DNA of 48,043 nt from Planctomycetota bacterium (GTDB taxonomy: Bacteria > Planctomycetota > MHYJ01 > JACQXL01 > JACRIJ01), in assembly GCA_016220095.1 (NCBI GenBank), contig JACRIJ010000128.1, positions 1 to 48,043 on the forward strand, written 5' to 3'. The position numbers and the translations under genes are program-made. The notes beneath the pieces are model-generated. The model was not told the DNA's origin. It worked only from the letters and a program-made list of their open reading frames with translations, and did no database searches. Below, one piece after another: positions 33,705 through 42,754 of this stretch. The number at the start of each line of letters is the position of its first letter. Within the stretch, counting starts at the first letter, position 1.

Positions 33705-35224
33705 TTTTTATGTTCCTCTTTTTGTTTTAAGGATATTGTATAAGTGAATGCCGCCTTATTATCGGAAGTCATCGTGTAATTGGGCAGGGATGTCTTAAAC
33801 TTATCTGAAGCGTTCAGCGAATTAGTCAGCGCCTGGATGTCGCCCTGCTGCATCTCGCCGGTCATAATGATTTGTTTCTGGGAATTTGAAACCCTCAGCG
33901 TCTTCAGGAGAAGGTATGACACCTTCGCTTTTTCAATCCTGAGAAACAACTCATCGCAGTATTCCATGGCTGAAACCGGCAGGGGATGGTCACCGCCGCC
34001 GACAGCCGTCTTGATTCTATCTTCAAATTTTACAAGCTCTGCCAAAGCATCGCTGTCATTTGGCAGGGGACTGCCGGTGGCCTTTGAGAACAGTTTTGCC
34101 TGTTCGTCTCTGACATAATCCTCTTTTGTCTTAAGGGCCTTTATTTCGCCGGACAGGCTTATTGTAACAAGACCGAGAAGGGTCAGCGTCAGGCAAAGAA
34201 GCACTGCAACGGCTTTTTTGAGCAAGTCAAAACGTTTCTGGTATTTGTATTGCTCCTGGCGCAGGTCCAATCCCGATTTGTCATAATCCAATCCTTTGAG
34301 CGCGAGCCCGTAAGGAACTGCCATATCGGGAGGAATATTGAATTCCTGACCGTTGCCATCTAAAAATTCCGCGGGCGGTTCAACCGTTAATTCTTTTACC
34401 GGCATGCCGAGCAATTCCTGCATCTGCGCCGTCAACCCCGTATTTTGCGCGCCCGCATCCGCCATGAAAACGCAGGCCGGCCCGGATGCTATATCGGCTG
34501 AAAAAACCGTTGATTCCACGTGTTTGCACAACGCGGCCGCGTTTCCGGAAGTTACTTCAAAACGCACAATCCGCACTGCCGCTATAATTCCCTCATTAAC
34601 CACTATTATTTTCGCGAATTTATTTTCAATAAGCACGAGGACGCAAGAAGGGTTTTCCTTGTATTGCCTCGAAAAGGAAAACGCGTTGAAAAAAGCCGTA
34701 ATGTCAAGTTCAACATAAACCGGATTGATATCCGCCGTTTCAAGCGTTTCAATATGAGAGGCTACGACATTTTTGGAAATGCCGAAAGTTATAAGCCGGC
34801 TGGAAGACTTTTCTTCGGAAATCCTGTAAAAATCTATAACAAGGCCATCAACCGGTATGTTATGGATGAAATTTTCAAATTCAAACTTTATGGCCCTTCG
34901 TATCTGGTCGGGATTGGTCAACGGAATTGTCAGCGTTCTTATGATGGCATTTGACGAATCAACAGCCGTAATAACCTGGTCTTTGGATATATTTTCCGAC
35001 CTGAAAAGCTCGGCAAGCGTGCCTGCAGGCTTTTGCGTAACGGTTTGCACGGGCGTTTCCGCAGGCAGTGGGGCAGTAGACTCCGGTTTTGAAACCTCAG
35101 GCTGAGAAACGAAAGGAGTTGTTTTCTGGCGAAAAAACCTCGCCTTGAATTTTCTGGAATTGCCTTCCAGTTCAACTATCCTGGCGTATTCGCCGTCAAA
35201 TTGTATTCCGGTAGACCTTGGCAT
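33701..35224 (-). CDS. PilM-PilN/GspL-like fusion protein
   Basis: 507 residues. Residues of about 1-310 form an actin-like (PilM/GspL) cytoplasmic domain: TGIQFDGEYARIVELEG, VITAVDSSNAIIRTLTIPL, QIRRAIKFEFENFIHNIP and PVYVELDITAFFNAF. A Pro/Thr-rich loop (about 38-68) interrupts it. A transmembrane helix (VAVLLCLTLTLLGLVTISL) follows, then a periplasmic coiled coil and PilN-like domain. This is the GspL-type arrangement. It should recruit an assembly ATPase, but none is encoded here. First gene of the six-gene cluster that runs to 25514. Confidence 0.8.
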   Translation of the reverse strand: MPRSTGIQFDGEYARIVELEGNSRKFKARFFRQKTTPFVSQPEVSKPESTAPLPAETPVQTVTQKPAGTLAELFRSENISKDQVITAVDSSNAIIRTLTIPLTNPDQIRRAIKFEFENFIHNIPVDGLVIDFYRISEEKSSSRLITFGISKNVVASHIETLETADINPVYVELDITAFFNAFSFSRQYKENPSCVLVLIENKFAKIIVVNEGIIAAVRIVRFEVTSGNAAALCKHVESTVFSADIASGPACVFMADAGAQNTGLTAQMQELLGMPVKELTVEPPAEFLDGNGQEFNIPPDMAVPYGLALKGLDYDKSGLDLRQEQYKYQKRFDLLKKAVAVLLCLTLTLLGLVTISLSGEIKALKTKEDYVRDEQAKLFSKATGSPLPNDSDALAELVKFEDRIKTAVGGGDHPLPVSAMEYCDELFLRIEKAKVSYLLLKTLRVSNSQKQIIMTGEMQQGDIQALTNSLNASDKFKTSLPNYTMTSDNKAAFTYTISLKQKEEHKK

Positions 35225-35374
35225 AAATAACTATCTTTCACGTAAAAAATAATCAAATCCTGACGTTTTATTTGCGTTTCCTGAGAATGAAGCAAAATAC
35301 TGCGATTACCGCGTTTGATTCAATCCTTCATTCTCGCAGTATCCTACCCCTAAAACGTCTTAACAGGATATAAT

Positions 35375-35401
35375 ATTATAATATAATAGCATTAAATTCA
35401 A
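35375..35401 (-). promoter_or_regulatory. Probable promoter of the PilM-to-metallopeptidase cluster
   Basis: On the minus strand, TTGAAT (35396-35401), 15-base spacer, TATAAT (35375-35380) in an A+T-rich stretch. The leader to ATG 35224 would be about 145 nt and includes an inverted pair (AATACTGCGATTACC/GAATG...CATTC around 35287-35335). Confidence 0.45.
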
Positions 35402-35426
35402 GTTTTTAGGGTAAAAATGCCGATAA
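35398..35426 (+). promoter_or_regulatory. Sigma-28 (FliA)-like promoter of the flgM-like gene
   Basis: GCCGATAA (35419-35426) is a perfect match to the sigma-28 -10 element. TCAAGTTT (35398-35405) matches TAAAGTTT at seven of eight bases, but the spacer is 13 instead of the usual 11. It overlaps the divergent promoter for the PilM-like gene. Confidence 0.5.
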
Positions 35427-35471
35427 TAGCATGAGATATTGTAAAGTTCATTTTGAGAGGGTGGTTTGATT

Positions 35472-35762
35472 ATGGATGTCAATGGATTAAACAACATACA
35501 GGGCGCCGGTAAGGTCAACTTTGATAAAGTTGCAAAAATAGACCTTTCCAGGGCGCAAGCCCCGGACGCAAGGAAATCAGGCGTTGATTCGGTTCAGATT
35601 TCAGATGTCGCAAAATATCTGAATGCTGTAGCCAAAATGCCCGACCTGCGCAACGACAAGGTAAAGGAACTCAAGGCTCAGATCGAATCCGGCCAGTATG
35701 AATCAATGGACAGGCTCAAGTCTGCCGTATCTAAGTTCCTTGAAGAACACAAAAACGGGTAA
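35472..35762 (+). CDS. flgM: FlgM-like anti-sigma-28 factor
   Basis: 96 residues. The second half has the FlgM pattern: DSVQISDVAKYLNAV, then NDKVKELKAQIESGQYESMD and RLKSAVSKFLEEH, the C-terminal helices that bind and inhibit FliA. The N-terminal half is low in hydrophobics and probably disordered, as in FlgM. ATG 35472 is preceded by GAGAGGGTGG. In flagellated bacteria FlgM is exported when the hook is complete, freeing sigma-28; no other flagellar gene lies here. A sigma-28-like promoter upstream supports the call through the known feedback loop. Confidence 0.8.
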   Translation: MDVNGLNNIQGAGKVNFDKVAKIDLSRAQAPDARKSGVDSVQISDVAKYLNAVAKMPDLRNDKVKELKAQIESGQYESMDRLKSAVSKFLEEHKNG

Positions 35763-35903
35763 TAATCACAAGCGCACACTCTAAGGAATTGAACCTGCCC
35801 CCCACGTTTAACCCCGCAACCCTTCAACTCCTTACCCCCAATGCTTCTTTTAAATTTCTCCTGCGTATTTCATAAAAATCTTAAATCTGAAATCTTAATT
35901 CGT
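35763..35903. other. Short convergent gap
   Basis: Lies between the ends of the flgM-like gene and the Asn/Gly-rich gene. CTGCCCCCCACG and CCTTACCCCCAATG runs are visible. No clear terminator. Confidence 0.3.
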
Positions 35904-37511
35904 CTACTTCTTCCCCTTCTCATCCTTCTTGTCATTACTGCCGGAATTGCCTGATGAACTGCCTTGCCCATTATTAGCCGCGTTGTTTCCGTTATCGTTC
36001 CCGTTATTTCCATTATTTCCGCCGGAATTACCGTTGTCATTGTTATCCGCGCCATTTCCATTCCCGTTGCTATTCCCGTTATTGCCGTTGCCATTGTCAG
36101 CACTGCTATTACCATTTGCATTGTCGTTACTATTATCGTTTCCGTTACTATTCCCATTGTTTGCATTGCCATTGTTTGCATTCCCATTGTTTGCATTTCC
36201 GTTGTTTGAGTTTTCATCGTTATCTATGCCGTCGTTATCCGCACCCGGATCCGCCCCGTGCGAACCCTGGCCTTGGCCGGGATTATCCTCATCGTCCTGA
36301 TCGGCATTATTCCCATGTCCGTTATTTCCGTTGCTATTGCCGGGATTTCCGTTACCGCCATTGGCAGAATTATTATTCCCGTTGCCGTTGCCATTCCCAT
36401 TTCCGTTTCCGTTATTATCAACATTGCCATTATTATTCCCGTTATTGCCGTTCTGGCCGCCGGGCTGTTTGGTACCGTGGTTTCCCTGGCCCTGGCCGGG
36501 GTTATCCTCATCGGCATGTCCGACGTCATTGCCATGCCCTTTATCATCCTTCACCTTTGCCTGTTTTTCAGCCTTAACCGGCGCGGCCTTAGGGGGATTG
36601 TTTTTCACGGCCTGATGTTGCGGGGCCTTATCGGCTTGTTTCGAGCGCGGCAATTCATCTCTTCCCGCAGCCCTCTGCACGGGTTCTGATTCATCTTCGC
36701 CGTCGGAATTATAAGTTACCACGCGGTTAGTCGGGTATATATTATATGTATTGTAATTCCTGACCGGTTCCATGGAGGTATCGGAAAAAGTAGAAGCCTT
36801 TACGGTAAAACCGCTGTTGCCGTCAAAACTGTAAGATGACTCAAAAGCCGCTGACCTGACGTTTTTCTGGCCAGGCTGTTCGCTGTACAACAGGGACCTG
36901 CGCGCCTTCATAGCCATTTCATAGGTTTCTTTCTGGGTCTTTTCATAGAACTTTTCGCGTTTTTTATTTTCTTCCTTCTGTTGTTTCAAAAACTCCTTTG
37001 ACTGTTCAGCCCTGATTAATTCAGCGACTACCTCAGCGGGATACCATTTGTCGTTGTATTTTATATAGCCCATTCTTATCATCATTTCGTCTTTAGTAAG
37101 CCATTCGTCTTCATATTTGACGTATCCCAAAGCGCGCCTGGCAGGTTCATAATCAGGGTCGGCTATAATCGCTTTTTCCAAAAGCTCATTGTAATTCCTG
37201 TTCAATTTATTTTCCTTGCACCATTTGGCAAGCCCATAAACGGCATCGGCATCGGAAACATCTATCTGGGAAAGTTTTTCCGCATAGGTTTCTTTCAGGG
37301 TTTTTTGCGACTTGATGCCGAGAAGGGTGGATTTTAGGATGTAAACAAAACCCTGAGGCACTTCAATTTTCAGGGTACTGCCTTCCTCACCGACTATTTT
37401 TCCATCAATGGTTCTGCCGTCAGTAGTTGTAATAATATCGGCCCGGACGAAACCGGCATAAACAGAAGCCATAGCGCACACTATTATCGCGAAAAATATT
37501 GATTTACCCAT
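35904..37511 (-). CDS. Secreted protein with long Asn/Gly/Asp low-complexity tail
   Basis: 535 residues. A signal peptide (1-24) is followed by a small beta domain (ITTTDGRTIDGKIVGEEGS) and a helical TPR-like part (about 80-130). Twin segments come next (YEDEWLTKDEMMIRMGY and YNDKWYPAEVVAELIR), typical of Planctomycetota-type secreted proteins, then a charged helix near 170-200. From about residue 325 onward the sequence is built of Asn, Gly and Asp, with pentads NNGNA and two copies of DEDNPGQGQG(N/S)HG. The tail ends in KKDEKGKK. It is probably an extracellular or cell-wall filler; function unknown. It lies 21 bases behind the beta-propeller gene, likely in one operon. Confidence 0.75.
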   Translation of the reverse strand: MGKSIFFAIIVCAMASVYAGFVRADIITTTDGRTIDGKIVGEEGSTLKIEVPQGFVYILKSTLLGIKSQKTLKETYAEKLSQIDVSDADAVYGLAKWCKENKLNRNYNELLEKAIIADPDYEPARRALGYVKYEDEWLTKDEMMIRMGYIKYNDKWYPAEVVAELIRAEQSKEFLKQQKEENKKREKFYEKTQKETYEMAMKARRSLLYSEQPGQKNVRSAAFESSYSFDGNSGFTVKASTFSDTSMEPVRNYNTYNIYPTNRVVTYNSDGEDESEPVQRAAGRDELPRSKQADKAPQHQAVKNNPPKAAPVKAEKQAKVKDDKGHGNDVGHADEDNPGQGQGNHGTKQPGGQNGNNGNNNGNVDNNGNGNGNGNGNGNNNSANGGNGNPGNSNGNNGHGNNADQDDEDNPGQGQGSHGADPGADNDGIDNDENSNNGNANNGNANNGNANNGNSNGNDNSNDNANGNSSADNGNGNNGNSNGNGNGADNNDNGNSGGNNGNNGNDNGNNAANNGQGSSSGNSGSNDKKDEKGKK

Positions 37512-37532
37512 AGTAAACGGCCCCCAAAAGAA

Positions 37533-40397
37533 CTATCTCAACAATTTTTTAATAAAACACGCGGCCTTGCCTGAAGCAGGCGGCACTAATTGTTGGCCGC
37601 TGGTTCCGCCGGACGTGCTCTGATTGCCGCCGTTTCCGGCAGTATCATCGCCGCCTATGTCACTGCCGCCGGTACCGCCTCCCGTATCAACCGGGATTGG
37701 CTCAGGCGCGTTTATTGTTATGCTCCACGGCGAACTCCATTCGCCGGCAAATGCGTCCGAAGTCATCACCATTGTACGCCAGTAATACGTGCCGTTTGTA
37801 AGGGTATCCATGGTATAAGTTGGACTCGCAATGCCCGTTATATACCTTACAGGAGAAGCAAACGTAATATCTTCATCCATCTGAAGCACGTAAGTAACGG
37901 CGCCGGCGTCCGTTATCGGGAGCCACTCAAACGTTGGCGTGGAATCCTCCGTGATAGTCCCGTCTGAAGGCGAATCCAATTTCGGCGTCTTCAGCACCTC
38001 GTTCAGCAAAGCCACAGTCAATTTTATAAAGACATACTGAGGATTATTTATCGCGTTGCTGTCCGAAATTGTCGCGATGCCGTCATAAACGCCTTTTTCC
38101 AAATCCGTTGCATCCACGCTTATAGTCAGGTATATCTCCTCATCCTTTGCGCCGACTCCGGCGGAAGGCGTAACCGTTATCCATGTCTGGTTCGTAGTTA
38201 TTTTCCAGTTCAGCGGCACTACACGGCTGTTCCATAAGGTCACTGTCTGCGGGTCAGGATTATCCTGCCCGATGATTGCCGTATAATAAAGTATCGTAGG
38301 ATACCTGTTGATTTCAGGGTTAGGGCTTTCTATAATAAGGGTTATCGGAACGGTCTGCGGCGTATTGCTCGCGCCGGGCGCGGTTATGGTGATGTTGGCC
38401 ACGTATGAACCGGCGGCTTTTCCGGAAATTGAGGCCGAAAGCGTAACCTCATCGCTCTCGCCTACTGAAAAGCCTGAAGGCGGATCCATGGTCAGCCAGC
38501 TTACATCATCAACAGCCAACCAGCTCAACGTGCCTGAACCGGCGTTTTTAATCTGCAGTGTCACATCCGAAGGATTAGCCAATCCTTCTGCCGCGTAGAA
38601 CGTAACTGAAGACGGGGTAGCCTGTATTACAGGCGGCGTTCCCGTAGGATTAATTATAAGTGTCACATCCACCGTAACAGGATTGTTTACGGCCTCGGGA
38701 TCGCTTATCGTAACCGTACCGTTGTAGGTTCCGACTATCAGATCGGTTACGTCTATTGAAATAGTAACCTCGTCCGTTTCACCTGATGAAGCGCCCGCGA
38801 GCGGCAACATCTCTATCCATGGGGTATTGCTTGCAACAACCCAATTAAGCGTGCCCGTTCCGGAATTTGATATGTAAAGTTTTTGCGGAGTAGGCGGTCC
38901 GGCGCCTAAGTTTGAACTATACGTTAGATATGCCGGCGTAACCGCTATTTCAGGAATAATCGGCTCGGTAACAATTATCTGAAGAGGCTGAGAATCCGTC
39001 GCAGTGCCTGAATCCGTTACGGTTATGGAAAAACTGTAAACGTCAATCACCGTCGGGGTCCCGTATATTTCTCCGGTTGAGGCATTCAACTGCAACCCCT
39101 GAGGAAGCGTTCCGGTATATGAATACGTATAAGGCGGTATTCCGCCGGTGGCATTGACAAATTCGCTGTACGGCAGGTCCTGCTCGCCGTTGGCTAATAT
39201 GGTGGTTATTATATTGAGCACCGGAGGTATGACAGACGGTATAAGGCAAAGCGCGTATGGACTGTTGCCTACGGTTATTTCCTGTACGACCTGCCGCGAA
39301 CCTGAAACCGTATTAATCACCTCCACCGTATTCTGCGGCGGAGTTGATGTCAATTGACCGAAACACGTTACGTACGCGTAAGTGCCTGAAAAAACTATCT
39401 GGCGCGGGTCAAACCTCCCGGTCGGCAGGGAAATGCTTGCCAGGGAGTTTCCTGAACTGTCAAGCACCTGAACAAAATCATAATCGTTTGAATCGCCGTC
39501 GTAACCGCTCTCGTCAAGGTCTCCGCCAAGCATGCGCGAAAGATACATCTCGCCTGAAGACGAATTGGTGGTTATAGATGAACATCCTAACCAGCTGACA
39601 TTTCCGTACGTACTGCCGTTTGAAACCGTATTGTCAGACAGATTCAGCCTGAGCACCCTGGCGTTCAGCGTCGCGGCTGTAAACAATGTTATAAAACCTG
39701 AACTTCCGTTTATTGCCATTTCTATAGGATTGTTTCCGGAATATGAACCGAGTGAAGTAATATTATCCGTCTGGGTGTACAGCGTAGGGGAAGTGGTATT
39801 TATGTCAATTACGGCTATACTGCCGGGCGTTCCAGTATCGTATCCGGAACAGATGACATACGCAATGGTATTGTCGGTGCTTAGTGTAATGCTCGTAGGC
39901 GCGATATTCGCGCTGTTCAACGTAATCGTTTGTACAACGGTATTGAAAGTGGTAAGATTCGCCGTATTAGTATCTATAACGGAAACCGTATTGCTCAGCC
40001 TGTTCGCTACAAATGCACGGTTGCCGTCCGTAGTTATGGTAATCCCGGCCGGAGCGCTGCCAACCGTAATAGTGCCTCCAACCGCCGCGGTATCTGAGGT
40101 AGGATTGGTCAGATAGGTTACCGTGGTGCCGCTCGCAGGCGGCGTAGGCGGCTGTGAAGGAAGCGCCTGCACGGAATAGTTCGTAACGTATGCAAAATCG
40201 CCCTGAGGCCTGGCCGCCACGCATAAAGGGTTGGCGCCTACGCCGGGAATAGTCCTCACAACGGAATTGGTGGACGTGTCTATCACTGAAACCGTATTGT
40301 CGCGGAAATTCGTGACCAGAATGGTATCGGAATACGCATTGTGAAACGGCAAAAAAACCGCAAAAGCAACGGAAATGGCAAATAATAGTCTCTTCAT
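37533..40397 (-). CDS. Secreted YVTN beta-propeller protein with Ig-like/BACON-type repeats
   Basis: 954 residues with a signal peptide (1-23). Residues of about 24-370 contain YVTN-type beta-propeller blades (NTVSVIDTSTNSVVRTI, RAFVANRLSNTVSVIDTNT). Then comes a putative Ig (He_PIG-like) domain near 390-480 (LPQGLQLNASTGEIYGTP). Three repeats of about 100 residues follow (for example NSGTGTLNWVVASNTPWIEM), similar to BACON-type domains, and then a fibronectin-like domain (TPTFEWLPITDAGAVTYVLQ). The C-terminus is Gly/Ser-rich and ends SGKAACFIKKLLR, possibly a degenerate sorting signal. GAGGGT precedes ATG 40397 by 6 bases. It is probably cell-surface exposed and binds sugars or proteins. Confidence 0.85.
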   Translation of the reverse strand: MKRLLFAISVAFAVFLPFHNAYSDTILVTNFRDNTVSVIDTSTNSVVRTIPGVGANPLCVAARPQGDFAYVTNYSVQALPSQPPTPPASGTTVTYLTNPTSDTAAVGGTITVGSAPAGITITTDGNRAFVANRLSNTVSVIDTNTANLTTFNTVVQTITLNSANIAPTSITLSTDNTIAYVICSGYDTGTPGSIAVIDINTTSPTLYTQTDNITSLGSYSGNNPIEMAINGSSGFITLFTAATLNARVLRLNLSDNTVSNGSTYGNVSWLGCSSITTNSSSGEMYLSRMLGGDLDESGYDGDSNDYDFVQVLDSSGNSLASISLPTGRFDPRQIVFSGTYAYVTCFGQLTSTPPQNTVEVINTVSGSRQVVQEITVGNSPYALCLIPSVIPPVLNIITTILANGEQDLPYSEFVNATGGIPPYTYSYTGTLPQGLQLNASTGEIYGTPTVIDVYSFSITVTDSGTATDSQPLQIIVTEPIIPEIAVTPAYLTYSSNLGAGPPTPQKLYISNSGTGTLNWVVASNTPWIEMLPLAGASSGETDEVTISIDVTDLIVGTYNGTVTISDPEAVNNPVTVDVTLIINPTGTPPVIQATPSSVTFYAAEGLANPSDVTLQIKNAGSGTLSWLAVDDVSWLTMDPPSGFSVGESDEVTLSASISGKAAGSYVANITITAPGASNTPQTVPITLIIESPNPEINRYPTILYYTAIIGQDNPDPQTVTLWNSRVVPLNWKITTNQTWITVTPSAGVGAKDEEIYLTISVDATDLEKGVYDGIATISDSNAINNPQYVFIKLTVALLNEVLKTPKLDSPSDGTITEDSTPTFEWLPITDAGAVTYVLQMDEDITFASPVRYITGIASPTYTMDTLTNGTYYWRTMVMTSDAFAGEWSSPWSITINAPEPIPVDTGGGTGGSDIGGDDTAGNGGNQSTSGGTSGQQLVPPASGKAACFIKKLLR

Positions 40398-40723
40398 GTA
40401 AGACCCTCAATAAAATACAGGTTTCAGGTCACGGATAAACCGATCCGAGTTAATACGCAACTTACCGCAGTTATTAATAATTATATCACATTTACAGCCG
40501 TAATGTCAAGGTAAAATCACGAAATGAAAAATGAAGGACGACGTCCGAGTTCCGATGTCCGGGTTCCGGGTCTCGGACCTCGAATCTCGGTTCCCGTTTA
40601 AACGGGCCACGGATTCTGAGTCTTAAGTCCTGCGTCTGGAGTCCGTCGTTTCGTCAAACACAAATATCTTAAAGGTCTCGTGAAGTTCCTATTGTAATTC
40701 GTCGTCGTTCACTGACGCTTTAT
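40398..40723. repeat. Intergenic region with interspersed repeat
   Basis: GGGTCTCGGACCTCGAATCT (40578) with GTTTAAACGGGCCACGGATT and CTGCGTCTGGAGTCCGTCGT (40628) matches 25375-25465. TAAAGGTCTCGTGAAGTTCC (40671) belongs to the CAGGGACTTGACGAGAC family in inverted form. No gene is seen. Confidence 0.55.
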
Positions 40724-42742
40724 TTAAAACGTACGTAAAACGGCGCCGAACTTGCCTGTAATTAATGAAACAAGTTTCTGCATTTCCCGTTCAACTTCCT
40801 CAGCCGAAAGCGTACGGTCATTGGCGCGGAATTGCAAAGAAAAAGCCAGGTTCTTCTTCCCCTGCGGTATCTTTCCGCCTTCAAAGGCGTCAAAAAAAGA
40901 CAGTTCTTCCAGATTGGCCGGATTTCCAGCCCTGACCGCGGCTTCTATCTCGGACCATTGTACGGCCTTGTCTATGACAAATGCCAGGTCTCTCTTTACC
41001 GCGGGAAAGCGTGAAAATTTCCGGTATGTCCTCGCAAGACCCGCGTTCTCGTAAAGCAACTCCATATCTATTTCGCAGATTGCAGGCATGCATCTGAGCT
41101 CTAATCTGTCCGCCGCCTGTTTTGTTATTTTGCCGATTACACCCGCAGGGCGCCCGTCAGCCAACGTGACTACCATTGTCTCATCAAACGACAAACAGGA
41201 ATGCCTGCCGAATTTGTAAGAAACTCCCGCTATGCCGGCCTTATCAAATATCTCACGCATAACGCCTTTGAGTTCAAATATATCGCCCGATTTGGCGCAA
41301 ATTGCCAATACCGTCTTCTCGGAAAACATGTTCTCGCCCGAACCGGCGAAATACACATGCGCAATCTCAAAAAACCTCTCCGCGCTGGTCTCTTTGTAAT
41401 CTTCATTGGCCTTGATTACGCCAAGCAGGGCGGGCGAAAGCGCCTTGCGCAGGTATTTGTCCGAAGGCGTCTGGCCTTCAAGCGCGTTCACGGGTCCGTC
41501 CTTGCTCCAGAAATCAAAATCCTTTTGCATGGCCGGCTGGATAAAACTGTTCGTCATTACTTCATCATAACCGGCGCCGGACAGGACTGAACGCGTGATT
41601 TCATCAACCCGGTCGGATTTATTTTCAATCGCAATCGCCATCGGCAGTGTAACGGACACCGGTATATTTTCGTATCCGTAAATGCGCGCGGCCTCTTCTA
41701 TAATGTCTATTTCATCCCTGCAATCAGGCCTGAAGCACGGCGCTTCCAATTCGTAAAACACCGGCGTCTCATGCACTATGGCAAAACCGAGGCCCGTAAG
41801 TATTTTCCTCAAATGGTCCGCAGGCAGGTCAATGCCGAGCACTTTTTTCGCGCGCGCGGGCCGGAATTTTATGGTATGTTTCTCCCGCGAAATGCAATTC
41901 ACGTCAACAAGCTCTCCTGACGGCGCGCCGCCGGCAAGCTCGGTAATCAGAGCAGTAGCCCTTTCAGAGCCGGTCTGCACGGATTCGTAAGTGACCCCGC
42001 GCTCAAACCTGTAGGACGAATCCGAGGAAAGCGCGAGTTTGCGCGACGTGCGCCTTATGGAAACCAAATCAAAACACGCGCTCTCCAGCAGTATATTCTT
42101 AGTTGACATGGACACTTCAGTCTCAAGGCCGCCCATCACACCCGCAATGGCAACAGGCCGTTTCTCATCCGCTATCACAAGCATATCCGGAGTAAGGCTG
42201 TACGTCTTGCCGTCTATGGCGATTATTTTTTCGTCTTTTTTCGCGGGCCTGACGATAATCTTCTGCCCAATAAGCTTATCCATGTCAAACGCATGCAAGG
42301 GCTGTCCGGTCTCATATAGGATGTAATTCGTTATATCAACGATATTGTTTACAGGCCGCAGGCCGATGGCCTCAAGGCGTTTTTTCAACCAATCCGGCGA
42401 AGGGGCAACCTTGACATTTTTTATGGCCTGGCCGGTATAACGCGGACAGAGATTTTTGTCTTCTACTATTACAGGAAACGGCTTGTCCGCCCCGGCGCGT
42501 GAAAAATCGGATTTGGGCAGGGCAAGCTGTGAGCCGGTAAGCAAGGCAACTTCCCTCGCAACGCCCGTTATGCTGAGCAGGTCGGGCCGGTTGGCGGTGA
42601 TTTCAAGGACGAAACACGTATCATCGCCGGCATTATGAAAATCCTCCACTGCTACGCCACGCATGGAAAGGGCATTTGCGAGCGCCTCCGGCGTCAGATC
42701 GCATTTGCAATAATCATGTAACCAATTATAAGTAAATTTCAT
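40724..42742 (-). CDS. pheT: Phenylalanine-tRNA ligase beta subunit, short form
   Basis: 672 residues, against about 795 in E. coli. The N-terminal ETRxP-like core (MKFTYNWLHDYCKCDLTPEALANALS, shown in part as FTYNWLHDY) continues directly into EITANRPDLLSITGVAREVA, without the EMAP/tRNA-binding insertion found in most bacterial PheT. B3/4, B5 (RPDCRDEIDIIEEAARIYGY) and the C-terminal ferredoxin-like anticodon-binding domain (FPAVKRDLAFVID) are present. With PheS it forms the alpha2-beta2 enzyme that charges tRNA-Phe. ATG 42742 matches the family N-terminus; the frame opens 18 codons earlier across a G-quadruplex-type repeat. It is separated from pheS by 598 bases of repeat DNA. Confidence 0.93.
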   Translation of the reverse strand: MKFTYNWLHDYCKCDLTPEALANALSMRGVAVEDFHNAGDDTCFVLEITANRPDLLSITGVAREVALLTGSQLALPKSDFSRAGADKPFPVIVEDKNLCPRYTGQAIKNVKVAPSPDWLKKRLEAIGLRPVNNIVDITNYILYETGQPLHAFDMDKLIGQKIIVRPAKKDEKIIAIDGKTYSLTPDMLVIADEKRPVAIAGVMGGLETEVSMSTKNILLESACFDLVSIRRTSRKLALSSDSSYRFERGVTYESVQTGSERATALITELAGGAPSGELVDVNCISREKHTIKFRPARAKKVLGIDLPADHLRKILTGLGFAIVHETPVFYELEAPCFRPDCRDEIDIIEEAARIYGYENIPVSVTLPMAIAIENKSDRVDEITRSVLSGAGYDEVMTNSFIQPAMQKDFDFWSKDGPVNALEGQTPSDKYLRKALSPALLGVIKANEDYKETSAERFFEIAHVYFAGSGENMFSEKTVLAICAKSGDIFELKGVMREIFDKAGIAGVSYKFGRHSCLSFDETMVVTLADGRPAGVIGKITKQAADRLELRCMPAICEIDMELLYENAGLARTYRKFSRFPAVKRDLAFVIDKAVQWSEIEAAVRAGNPANLEELSFFDAFEGGKIPQGKKNLAFSLQFRANDRTLSAEEVEREMQKLVSLITGKFGAVLRTF

Positions 42743-42754
42743 GTTAAGAGTTAA

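Noticed and set aside
35929..36689. Long plus-strand frames rich in Leu/Pro or Ile/Val opposite the Asn/Gly-rich gene
   Set aside because: They are products of the low-complexity AAC/GGC repeat read antisense; the minus-strand frame has a signal peptide and recognisable domains.
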